Position numbers and translations under genes: made by a program. From Marisimplicoccus sp038110465 (GTDB lineage Bacteria; Bacteroidota; Bacteroidia; Flavobacteriales; Flavobacteriaceae), in contig JAYNJU010000001.1 of the NCBI GenBank assembly GCA_038110465.1, positions 62,001 to 126,000 on the forward strand: a stretch of 64,000 nucleotides of DNA, read 5' to 3'. A model generated the notes under the pieces. That model worked only from the letters and a program-made list of their open reading frames with translations. It was not told the origin of the DNA and searched no databases. How positions within the stretch are numbered: the first letter of the stretch is position 1; each line of letters starts with the position of its first letter. Positions 50,400 to 58,718 of this stretch are shown here, in pieces.

Positions 50400-53300
50400 T
50401 TAATTCAACGCACCAATACCTATACTCCAAAGTTCCTTATTATACTCAGGAATATTAACTTGATTTATTTGATCTATTTCTTTTTTTAGTTCAACCCACT
50501 TTTCATCATGAGACTTAAGTGACTTGAGAATTCCTTCACTTACATTTGGTATATCTCCTTTAATTTCATCAAGAATAAAAAGATAATCTGCTAAAAATTT
50601 ATTTGGAAAATTCTCTACATCATCATATGCTTTAGACATTCTCTGCATCATTTTTTTATCCCAGTTATCCATCAATTCAAGTAATTTTTTTCCATTTTCC
50701 TTAACTTCTGGATTTTCATCTAATTCTTTAACTAAAACATCTAACTTATCCATAACTTCTTTATTGCTATTTATATATTTAGCCATTTCATTAAAATTAC
50801 TCTCCATATGAGTAGTATATTTATCAAGATCTAAATAGTCCTCATCAGAAACATTAAAGTTTGGATTTTTTAAAATTTCAAACTCAGAATTATATGAAGT
50901 CTCATCTACCTTTAATGTTAACCTATAATTTCCAGGAATAGCTTTATGCCCCCTAAAACTACCTTCTATATATGCATATGGTACACCTTTTAACGAAGAA
51001 TGTCTTGAATCCCATACAAATCGATTTAATCCAGTTTTATTAGATAATACAGGGTCTCTTGAAGGTCCTCCGTTGTATGAAATAAAACTTTTATCAGGTT
51101 CACTAGTAATTTCTCTTACAAGTTTATTGTTCTGATCATAAATTTCCAATGAAACTTTTTTACCGTTATCTTCTTTTCCAATGTTATAATATATAACTAC
51201 ACCATTAGCTGGATTAACTCCAGTAAATGATGAAGTACCATCTGAATAGTTTGAATTTAATTGACTATACCAGTTTCCTATTGTTGAATTCTCAGGATCA
51301 TATAATTTTGTATTACTTTCATCATCAAGTTGTCTTATGAGTCCCATATCATCAAGTATCCAAAAAGACCTACCTTGAGTTGCTATAATTAAATCATCAT
51401 GTTTTATCATTAAATCAGTGACAGCAAGTACCGGCATGTTAAGGTTAAATAGTTCCCATTTTTTCCCATCATTAAATGATATGTACACTCCTAACTCAGT
51501 TCCAGCAAAAAGAAGTCCTTCTCTTTTCTCATCTTCTCTAACAACTCTAGTATAAGCTCCATAAGGGATATCACCGGTAATATCTTTCCAAGATTTACCA
51601 TAGTTTGTAGACTTATATAATGCGGGTGTTTTGTCATTAAACTTATATCTTGTTGTTGCAATATATACTGTTGCTTTATCATGAGGTGAAACATCAATAG
51701 CATTAATAATTGTTTCAGGAAGACCTTTAGGTGTAATATCAATCCATGACTCACCACCATCTTGAGTAATGTGAATTAATCCATCATCAGAACCAACATA
51801 GATTGTATTTGGTTCATGAGGAGATTCAACTACATAACTTATTGTTCCATAATTTTCAGCACCAACAGCTTCATTTGTATATGGACCACCACCATTTCCT
51901 TGTTTTTCATCTTCATCTCTTGTTAAATCTGGAGAAACTACTTTCCAAGATTTACCTTGATCATTAGTCTTAAAAAGATGTTGAGCTGCATGATAAAAAG
52001 TATTAGGTTCATGTTGAGACCAAATAATAGGTGCATTCCAATTGAATCTATATTTCATGTCCCTTGAAGCTCGTCCAATATAATTTATTGGTTCAATCAT
52101 AACTTTTTTTCTAGCATTAGCTTTTGTATCATATATGTTAATACTTCCAAGATAACTACCACCCATAACAATACTTGGATCATCTGGGTCGAAAGCAAGA
52201 AATGCACTCTCTCCTCCAGCAGATGCTGACCAATCTCTTTCGGAAATTCCACCCCTAGATCCAATGCTTGCAATCTTAACAGTAGAATTATCTTGTTGTC
52301 CACCATAAAGATTATAAGGAAATAAATTATCAACATTAACTCTATAGAATTGTGCGGTTGGCATGTTGTTAATACTTGACCATGATTCACCATAATCAAA
52401 TGTAATTTCACCACCTCCATCATCAGAAATTATCATATTTTTTGAGTTATCCGGGTTAATCCATAGATCATGATAATCTCCATGACCACTATAAATTCTT
52501 TCCCATGATTTACCTCCATCTATAGACCTAAAAGCTCTAGCGCTTAATACGTATACTGTATTTTCATCATTGGGATCTGCAAAAACTTCTATATAATACC
52601 ATGCTCTTGATGTTAACTCAGCATAGTCGCTTATTTTAGACCAATTTTTTCCAGCATTGTTTGAAACAAAAAGACCCCCAAGTCTTTTATTTGAATCACT
52701 CTCAATTAGTAAATAAACTTTATCTGAGCTTGCCCTTGAAACTGAAATGGCCATTTTCCCGAGCTCCAAGGGTAGGCCGTTTTCTATTTTAAACCAGTTT
52801 TCACCTCCATCAGTTGACTTATAAACACCACTTCCATCTCCTCCACTTATTACTTTCCATGGTAATCTTTGATGTTCCCACATAGTAGCATATAAAACCT
52901 TAGGGTTGTTATAATCTATTGAAAGTTCAGATGCTCCAGTTAGTTCGTTAACAAATAATACATTTTTCCATGACTCACCTCCATCTGTTGACTTATAGAT
53001 CCCTCTTTCCAAAGTCTTACCATTTATTGCACCTTGAGCAGCAACATATACTATGTCGGGATTATCAGGATGTATAATAATTCTTGAAATTTGTTGTGTC
53101 TCTTCTAGGCCAATATGCTCCCAAGTTTCTCCTGCATCTGTTGATTTATATACTCCATCTCCATATGAGGTAGTAACTCCTCTTGGTGCATGTTCACCCA
53201 TTCCAACATAGATTATTCTACTATCACTTTCTGCTACTGCAATTGCTCCAACAGATGATGTTTTAAAATATTCATCAGAAATATTAAACCATTCAGCTCC

Positions 53301-53510
53301 CGCATTTATTGTCTTCCAAAGCCCCCCTCCTACAGTTCCCATATAGTAGGTAAGAGGATCACCAATAACACCAACTGATGATACTGATCTACCTCCACGA
53401 AAAGGTCCTATATTTCTGTATTTTACCTCATCTAATTTTTCTTTAAGGTCCTGAGAATAAGAAAAAGGTGAAATAATTATTAAAGCAAACAGTAATCTTA
53501 AATTTTTCAT
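50400..53510 (-). CDS. Secreted BNR/Asp-box beta-propeller protein (sortilin/VPS10-like)
   Basis: 1,036 residues with a signal peptide (about 1-20, ending FSYSQ). About ten Asp-box motifs of the form S-x-D-x-G-x-x-W are scattered through residues 50-700, for example KSTDAGETW, KSTDGGESW, RSIDGGKSW, KTNDQGKSW and TQDGGESW. This indicates one or two large propellers like those of sortilins and xyloglucanases. The final 330 residues are a beta-sandwich-like region then Lys/Glu-rich helices. Bacterial relatives are often labelled glycosyl hydrolases, but no catalytic residues can be claimed. It stands alone between the DUF4295 gene and bshC. Confidence 0.85.
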   Translation of the reverse strand: MKNLRLLFALIIISPFSYSQDLKEKLDEVKYRNIGPFRGGRSVSSVGVIGDPLTYYMGTVGGGLWKTINAGAEWFNISDEYFKTSSVGAIAVAESDSRIIYVGMGEHAPRGVTTSYGDGVYKSTDAGETWEHIGLEETQQISRIIIHPDNPDIVYVAAQGAINGKTLERGIYKSTDGGESWKNVLFVNELTGASELSIDYNNPKVLYATMWEHQRLPWKVISGGDGSGVYKSTDGGENWFKIENGLPLELGKMAISVSRASSDKVYLLIESDSNKRLGGLFVSNNAGKNWSKISDYAELTSRAWYYIEVFADPNDENTVYVLSARAFRSIDGGKSWERIYSGHGDYHDLWINPDNSKNMIISDDGGGEITFDYGESWSSINNMPTAQFYRVNVDNLFPYNLYGGQQDNSTVKIASIGSRGGISERDWSASAGGESAFLAFDPDDPSIVMGGSYLGSINIYDTKANARKKVMIEPINYIGRASRDMKYRFNWNAPIIWSQHEPNTFYHAAQHLFKTNDQGKSWKVVSPDLTRDEDEKQGNGGGPYTNEAVGAENYGTISYVVESPHEPNTIYVGSDDGLIHITQDGGESWIDITPKGLPETIINAIDVSPHDKATVYIATTRYKFNDKTPALYKSTNYGKSWKDITGDIPYGAYTRVVREDEKREGLLFAGTELGVYISFNDGKKWELFNLNMPVLAVTDLMIKHDDLIIATQGRSFWILDDMGLIRQLDDESNTKLYDPENSTIGNWYSQLNSNYSDGTSSFTGVNPANGVVIYYNIGKEDNGKKVSLEIYDQNNKLVREITSEPDKSFISYNGGPSRDPVLSNKTGLNRFVWDSRHSSLKGVPYAYIEGSFRGHKAIPGNYRLTLKVDETSYNSEFEILKNPNFNVSDEDYLDLDKYTTHMESNFNEMAKYINSNKEVMDKLDVLVKELDENPEVKENGKKLLELMDNWDKKMMQRMSKAYDDVENFPNKFLADYLFILDEIKGDIPNVSEGILKSLKSHDEKWVELKKEIDQINQVNIPEYNKELWSIGIGALN

Positions 53511-53589
53511 CGATACAAACGTTTAAAGTTAGATCTTCTAAGTTACATTCAATTTTGAAAAATTCAGATATATTTACAAAAATTAATAG

Positions 53590-55197
53590 ATGAAAAGTCA
53601 GTTAATCCAAAGAGAATCTAAACTCATTGGAGATGAACTTATTGAAAAATTTATCTCAAGGGACAAAAAAGTATTAAAGTATGTAGAGTCTTTTTACAAT
53701 GAAAAAAGTTTAATAAAGCACTCAGAAAATAAAAGTAAAAACTTCAACAATGAAAAAAGACAAATTTTGGTTAATTCCTTAAAAAGTCAATACTCTAAAA
53801 TTGATATTTCAAAAAATACTTCAAAAAATATAAGCTCCTTATTAGACTCTAACACTCTTTGTATAACTACAGGTCACCAGCTTAATTTGTTTACTGGTCC
53901 ATTGATGGTGATTTTCAAGATTTCTCAAGTTATTAGTATTAGTAAGCAGTTAAACAATAATACAGAAAAATTTAAATATGTCCCTGTCCTTTGGATTGCT
54001 TCTGAAGATCATGATTTCAAGGAAATTTCAGAAGTTAATATTAACCATAAAAGCATTAAGTGGGAAATTGATTCAAATAGTTTACCTGTTGGTGAAATAG
54101 AGATAAATAATTTTGAGAATGTCTTGAATGAATATAAGAACTTAATAATTGAATATGATTATAAAGAAAAAATTGAGAAGATCATTGATAATTCATATAA
54201 AGAAGGAGACTCTTTATCTACCTCAACTATTAAATTTATAAATTCTTTATTCTCAGATCATGGATTAATTATTCTTGATGCTAATAACAAGGATTTAAAA
54301 ACATTATTTAAAAATCAACTTAAAAATGAAGTAGAGAATTTTTCATGTAAAGAAAAAACCTCTTCACAGATATCTAATCTAAAAAAAGACTTTAAATCTT
54401 TTAAGGTGCAGGTAAATCCATCTGATATTAATTTTTTTAAACTTACCGATAAAGGAAGGAAAAGAATTAGGTATGAAAAGGGATCATTTAATGTTGATGA
54501 CGAGAATTCCTACAAAAAAGAAGAGATATTAGATTTAATAGATAAAAGTCCAGAGTTGTTTTCTCCAAATGCAATTATGAGACCTTTATATCAAGAAATT
54601 ATTTTGCCTAATGTTTGTTATGTTGGAGGTCCAAATGAACTGAGATATTGGATGCAATTAAAAACTTATTTTGATGAAAATAAAGTTCAATTTCCAATTT
54701 TAAAATTAAGAAATAGTGCTTATATAATTGATTCAAAGACTTCTAAAAAAATTAAAAAATCTGGAATTGAAATAAATTATTTTATAGGAGATTTAAATAG
54801 CCTAATCAATTATAAAATCAAAAATAGCTCAAACTTGAAGCTTAACTTTGATTCTCTTAGATCCAATTTAATATCGCAATTTGATGAATTAAGAAAAGTT
54901 TCACTTAAGACAAACAAGTCATTTTTAGGTGCTGTTAATGCTCAAGAAAAAAAACAAAAAAAAGGAATTGATGATCTTGAAAAAAAACTTATAAAGGCTG
55001 AAAAGAAAAATCATGAAGATGAAATTCAATCAGTTAAGTCAATTTATAAATATTTTCATCCTAAAAATATTAATCAAGAGAGATACTTGAATTTTGGAAA
55101 TTTTTACTCTTATAAAGGGCCTTCATTTATAGACTTTATTGTAGATAAAATCTCTATCTCTGAAGATAAAATATTAATAATAGATCTTGGAGATTAA
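53590..55197 (+). CDS. bshC: Bacillithiol biosynthesis cysteine-adding enzyme BshC
   Basis: 535 residues with BshC landmarks. TTGHQLNLFTGPLMVIFKI near residue 95 is the Rossmann-fold nucleotide-like pocket. VPVLWIASEDHDFKEISEV carries the conserved EDHDF, and PNAIMRPLYQEIILPNVCYVGGPNELRYW lies in the central part. A Lys-rich coiled coil (about 445-490) precedes a short C-terminal domain. It adds cysteine to glucosaminyl-malate to make bacillithiol, the low-molecular-weight thiol of Bacteroidota and Firmicutes. The start codon follows a TATATTTA box by 13 bases. Confidence 0.93.
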   Translation: MKSQLIQRESKLIGDELIEKFISRDKKVLKYVESFYNEKSLIKHSENKSKNFNNEKRQILVNSLKSQYSKIDISKNTSKNISSLLDSNTLCITTGHQLNLFTGPLMVIFKISQVISISKQLNNNTEKFKYVPVLWIASEDHDFKEISEVNINHKSIKWEIDSNSLPVGEIEINNFENVLNEYKNLIIEYDYKEKIEKIIDNSYKEGDSLSTSTIKFINSLFSDHGLIILDANNKDLKTLFKNQLKNEVENFSCKEKTSSQISNLKKDFKSFKVQVNPSDINFFKLTDKGRKRIRYEKGSFNVDDENSYKKEEILDLIDKSPELFSPNAIMRPLYQEIILPNVCYVGGPNELRYWMQLKTYFDENKVQFPILKLRNSAYIIDSKTSKKIKKSGIEINYFIGDLNSLINYKIKNSSNLKLNFDSLRSNLISQFDELRKVSLKTNKSFLGAVNAQEKKQKKGIDDLEKKLIKAEKKNHEDEIQSVKSIYKYFHPKNINQERYLNFGNFYSYKGPSFIDFIVDKISISEDKILIIDLGD

Positions 55198-55207
55198 TAT
55201 ATAGTTG

Positions 55208-55215
55208 TATTTTTG
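55208..55215 (+). promoter_or_regulatory. -7 promoter element (TATTTTTG) of guaA
   Basis: A perfect TAnnTTTG box lies 10 bases after the bshC stop and ends 3 bases before the ATG at 55219. The geometry predicts a leaderless guaA transcript. The in-frame TTG within the box cannot be the start codon if this promoter is used. Confidence 0.7.
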
Positions 55216-55218
55216 TTC

Positions 55219-56748
55219 ATGCAAAATAAAGTCTTAATTGTAGATTTTGGCTCTCAGTATACTCAATTAATTGCAAGAAGGATCAGAGAGCTTTTTATTT
55301 TCTGTGAGATTTCCCCATTTAATAACCTTCCTGAAGACCTAAATCAATATAAGGCTATTGTACTTTCAGGTTCTCCTTTTTCGGTAAATCAAGAAAATTC
55401 TCCTGAGATTAATCTAAAAACAATTTTGGGTAAAATACCTATAATTGCAATTTGTTACGGAGCACAACTAATTGCAAAATCCCTAAATGGGAGTGTTGAG
55501 AACTCAAATTCAAGAGAATATGGAAGAGCTAATCTTTCATTTATCGAAAAAGATTGTAAGCTTTTTCAAAATATTAAAATAAATAATCAAGTATGGATGA
55601 GCCATGGAGATACAATTATTGAATTACCAGATGATGCAAGAGTTATTGCAAGTACAAACTCTGTAAAAAATGCTGCTTATTCAATCGACTCTCTTAATCT
55701 ATATGCTCTACAGTTTCATCCTGAGGTTTTTCATACAGATAATGGTATAAAAATATTTGAAAACTTTTTTATTCATGAATTAGAATTTAAAAAAGAATGG
55801 AATCCAGAATCTTTTATTGAAAGGACAGTCAAAGAATTAAAATCTGAAATATTAGGTGAAAAAGTAATATTAGGACTTTCAGGAGGAGTAGACTCTAGCG
55901 TAGCGGCTATTCTTCTTGATAAAGCAATAGGTAAGAATCTACATTGCATTTTTGTAAATAATGGACTTTTGAGAAAAAATGAATACGATGAAGTATTAGA
56001 TCAATACATTGGAATGGGTCTAAATGTTAAAGGCGTTGATGCTTCAGATAAATTCATTAAAGGTCTTAAAGGAGTCACTAATCCTGAAAAGAAAAGAAAG
56101 ATAATTGGTAATACATTTATTGATGTTTTTGATGAGGAATCAAAAAAAATATCAAATGCAAAATGGCTTGCTCAAGGAACTATTTATCCAGATGTAATTG
56201 AATCAATATCAGTAAAGGGACCATCTGCAACTATAAAATCGCATCACAACGTTGGAGGACTTCCTGAAAAAATGAATCTTAAAGTTATTGAGCCTCTTAA
56301 GATGTTATTCAAAGATGAAGTTAGAAAAATTGGTGCTTCTCTAAATATGTCTCAACAAATACTATCCAGACATCCTTTTCCAGGACCAGGTCTAGGAATA
56401 AGAATTCTTGGTGAAGTTGACTATGAAAGTATAGGACTTATTCAGGAAGCTGATAGTATATATATTGAAGCTTTAAAAAAATGGAATTTATATGATAAAA
56501 TTTGGCAAGCTGGTTCTATACTTTTGCCTGTAAAGAGTGTTGGTGTTATGGGAGATGAAAGAACTTATGAAAGATGTGTTGCATTAAGGGCAGTAGTTTC
56601 AACTGATGGAATGACTGCAGATTGGTATGAATTCCCAAATGATTTCTTAAAAGAGGTATCTAATAATATAATTAATAAAGTAAAAGGGATTAATAGAGTT
56701 GTATATGATATTAGCTCTAAGCCTCCTGCTACAATTGAGTGGGAATAA
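55219..56748 (+). CDS. guaA: GMP synthase (glutamine-hydrolysing)
   Basis: 509 residues from ATG 55219. The class-I amidotransferase domain has Cys79 in ICYGAQ and the His167/Glu169 pair in LQFHPEVF. The ATP pyrophosphatase domain carries the P-loop LGLSGGVDSSVAA, and the C-terminal dimerisation domain ends in KPPATIEWE, the family's usual end. It converts XMP to GMP. An extra two codons from TTG 55213 were rejected because that TTG lies in the -7 promoter box. A conserved protein of unknown function follows 3 bases later. Confidence 0.97.
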   Translation: MQNKVLIVDFGSQYTQLIARRIRELFIFCEISPFNNLPEDLNQYKAIVLSGSPFSVNQENSPEINLKTILGKIPIIAICYGAQLIAKSLNGSVENSNSREYGRANLSFIEKDCKLFQNIKINNQVWMSHGDTIIELPDDARVIASTNSVKNAAYSIDSLNLYALQFHPEVFHTDNGIKIFENFFIHELEFKKEWNPESFIERTVKELKSEILGEKVILGLSGGVDSSVAAILLDKAIGKNLHCIFVNNGLLRKNEYDEVLDQYIGMGLNVKGVDASDKFIKGLKGVTNPEKKRKIIGNTFIDVFDEESKKISNAKWLAQGTIYPDVIESISVKGPSATIKSHHNVGGLPEKMNLKVIEPLKMLFKDEVRKIGASLNMSQQILSRHPFPGPGLGIRILGEVDYESIGLIQEADSIYIEALKKWNLYDKIWQAGSILLPVKSVGVMGDERTYERCVALRAVVSTDGMTADWYEFPNDFLKEVSNNIINKVKGINRVVYDISSKPPATIEWE

Positions 56749-56751
56749 AAT

Positions 56752-57264
56752 ATGGAAGAGATACATAATTTATTTAAACCCATGTTAACTCCAAAGCAGA
56801 TGCTAAAAAAAGGTATTTTTGGAGGAACATATTTTAATCAACTTGTAGATTATAGGATATTTCCTCAAGATTGGTTTTCTGAATTAGATGAATCCTTTTT
56901 TTTATCAAAACAATATGATTCAAGAGTAAATTTTTTTAAAATAAAGTCAGGTCAGTCTCAAGAGGAGTGGGAAAAAAAAGGATGGATTCATAAAGATGAT
57001 CCAAGAGGGTGGTTTGAATGGTATTGTAAATATTATTGTGGTAGAAGGCACAGTGATGATTTAAGACAAATAAAAAGATGGTTGGCATTTTGTGGACCTA
57101 AAGGTAGATTTAGAAACACCATATATAACAAAATTCATAAATTAGGACTATCTATAAATGACTCATTTGAAGTGTCACCTAGAATTCAACAGTCTTTACT
57201 TCATTGGTCTTATATTGTTAATAATGAGGATTTTGAAAGATGGAAACTTGAAAAAGAAAAATAA
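56752..57264 (+). CDS. Conserved Trp/Tyr-rich protein of unknown function
   Basis: A cytoplasmic protein of 170 residues with no signal or membrane segment. The sequence is rich in Trp, Tyr and Arg, with blocks such as GIFGGTYF, DPRGWFEWYCKYYCGRRHSDD and RQIKRWLAFCGPKGRF. Several invariant-looking Gly, Trp and Arg residues suggest a compact, possibly nucleic-acid- or nucleotide-binding fold, but I do not know its function. It lies 3 bases after guaA and overlaps the PBP1/LysM gene by 1 base (TAATG), so it is embedded in an operon with housekeeping genes. Confidence 0.88.
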   Translation: MEEIHNLFKPMLTPKQMLKKGIFGGTYFNQLVDYRIFPQDWFSELDESFFLSKQYDSRVNFFKIKSGQSQEEWEKKGWIHKDDPRGWFEWYCKYYCGRRHSDDLRQIKRWLAFCGPKGRFRNTIYNKIHKLGLSINDSFEVSPRIQQSLLHWSYIVNNEDFERWKLEKEK

Positions 57265-58658
57265 TGAGAAACTTTTATTTAAGCATATTATTCATTTCCT
57301 TTAGTTTAGGTCTTACCTCTCAGAATTCAATTTCTGATACCATTTATCATAATGTAGATAGAAAAGAAACTCTTTTTTCAATTTCAAGAAAGTACAATGT
57401 TACTGTTAACGATATATTAAATCTTAATCCTGAATTAAGAGATTCTAGATTAAGAAGAAGGTCAACAATATTAATTCCAGTTTTTCAAATAATCGAAAAT
57501 CAAGTCCAGAATGATGAAAATTCAGAGGACAAATCATATAAAGAATCCAAAGTATTAGATTCATTATTTCTAAGTAAGAGAAATAAAGTAAATGAGCTGA
57601 ATGTCTCTATACTTTTACCTTTTCGATCTTCAGATATAAACTATGATTCAATTGCTGAAGTTGAAAGTCTTTTTGAAGAAAGAAATCTATATACAGTTGC
57701 TCTTGACTTTTATTCTGGGTCACTACATGCTATAAGAGACATTGAAAAATATGGAGTATCAATTGGAGTTAATGTTTTTGATACTGAAAATTCTCAAAAT
57801 AGAGTAATTGAGATTTCAAATGATGAAGATCTGAAAAAATCTGACATTATAATTGGACCTTTAATTCCAAGAAATTTTGAAGTATTATCAAATCTAAACT
57901 TTTTAGAATCAATACCTAAAATTTTTCCCTTATCAACTATTCCTATTAAAGTTATAAATGGTGTGATTCAAGCAGTAACTCCAAGAAATTTACTTAGAGA
58001 AAAAATGATAGAATATCTAGATAAAAACTTAGATAGAGATGATAACATTGTAATTATTGCGGATTCTTTAAACTTAGAAATTGAGAATAGACTTTCAAGT
58101 ATTTTTCCAAACTCAATAAAAATCAAACCAGAGTTTGAAGGTTATATATTACCTGAATTATTAGATTCATTACTTGTTGACTCTCTTCCTAATAAAGTAA
58201 TTGTTGAATCTGAGATATTTACTCTAGTTTCAAGTGTTGTATCGCAGTTAAACTCTCAGATAACAAGTGAAAGAGATGTAAAACTTTTTACTACTTATAG
58301 AGGAAATCAGTATGATGATTCTAGCATAAATATTAAAGATTTAGGAAATTTAAGGTTTACTTATTCATCTATTTCAAGAAAAATTAATCAAGATTCGATT
58401 ACCAAATTTGAAAGTGATCACATAAACATGTTTGGGAGTTTTCCAAATAAAGATGTTACAAGGGGTTATGATGTTACAAAAGATATTATTCTAAGAAGAC
58501 TTCTTGATAATAATCTAAATAGAACAGTCAGACATGATGAGCAATTTTATAACGAATCTAAATTCATGTACAAAATTGATTCTTTAGGGGGGCTTTTTAA
58601 CTCATCAATATATATTATTGAGCATGTAGATTATGGTATAAGGGAGATTAATGAATAA
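57264..58658 (+). CDS. Secreted LysM plus PBP1-like protein
   Basis: 464 residues with a signal peptide (about 1-19, ending LTSQ). A LysM domain follows (about 28-72: YHNVDRKETLFSISRKYNVTVNDILNLNP, of which HNVDRKETLFSISRKY is the hallmark). The rest is a type-1 periplasmic-binding-protein fold (NVSILLPFRSSD, ALDFYSGSLHAIRDIEKYGV, IIIGPLIPRNFEVL-like DIIIGPLIPRNFE). Similar LpoA-like proteins bind peptidoglycan and may regulate its synthesis in the periplasm. The adjacent guaA gene is a recurring neighbour in flavobacteria as far as I recall. The pyrG promoter follows its stop. Confidence 0.87.
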   Translation: MRNFYLSILFISFSLGLTSQNSISDTIYHNVDRKETLFSISRKYNVTVNDILNLNPELRDSRLRRRSTILIPVFQIIENQVQNDENSEDKSYKESKVLDSLFLSKRNKVNELNVSILLPFRSSDINYDSIAEVESLFEERNLYTVALDFYSGSLHAIRDIEKYGVSIGVNVFDTENSQNRVIEISNDEDLKKSDIIIGPLIPRNFEVLSNLNFLESIPKIFPLSTIPIKVINGVIQAVTPRNLLREKMIEYLDKNLDRDDNIVIIADSLNLEIENRLSSIFPNSIKIKPEFEGYILPELLDSLLVDSLPNKVIVESEIFTLVSSVVSQLNSQITSERDVKLFTTYRGNQYDDSSINIKDLGNLRFTYSSISRKINQDSITKFESDHINMFGSFPNKDVTRGYDVTKDIILRRLLDNNLNRTVRHDEQFYNESKFMYKIDSLGGLFNSSIYIIEHVDYGIREINE

Positions 58659-58685
58659 TTAATCATTTAATACCCTCAAATTTTG

Positions 58686-58693
58686 TAAATTTG
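58686..58693 (+). promoter_or_regulatory. -7 promoter element (TAAATTTG) of pyrG
   Basis: A perfect TAnnTTTG box ends 24 bases before the ATG at 58718. The predicted message would start close to the first TCCGGA of the hairpin described next, leaving a leader of about 20 bases. Confidence 0.7.
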
Positions 58694-58695
58694 AG

Positions 58696-58718
58696 TCCGG
58701 AAATTAATCTTGTCCGGA
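58696..58718 (+). promoter_or_regulatory. Start-codon-overlapping hairpin in the pyrG leader
   Basis: Two copies of the self-complementary TCCGGA (58696-58701 and 58713-58718), with an 11-base loop, can form a 6-bp GC-rich stem. The second arm includes the A of the pyrG ATG. In this AT-rich setting it stands out. It could control access of ribosomes or the 5' end of the message; no mechanism is established. Confidence 0.5.

Noticed and set aside
50389..50416. TTGGTG/CACCAA inverted repeat considered as a terminator between the DUF4295 and BNR genes
   Set aside because: The stem is only 6 bp with a 16-base loop, has no T-tract in either direction and extends into the coding end of the minus-strand gene.
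55213..55218. Two-codon N-terminal extension of GMP synthase from a TTG
   Set aside because: The TTG is the end of the TATTTTTG promoter box; ATG 55219 gives the usual start.
58691..58717. Nine-codon N-terminal extension of CTP synthase from a TTG
   Set aside because: The TTG is part of the TAAATTTG promoter box and the family N-terminus matches ATG 58718.
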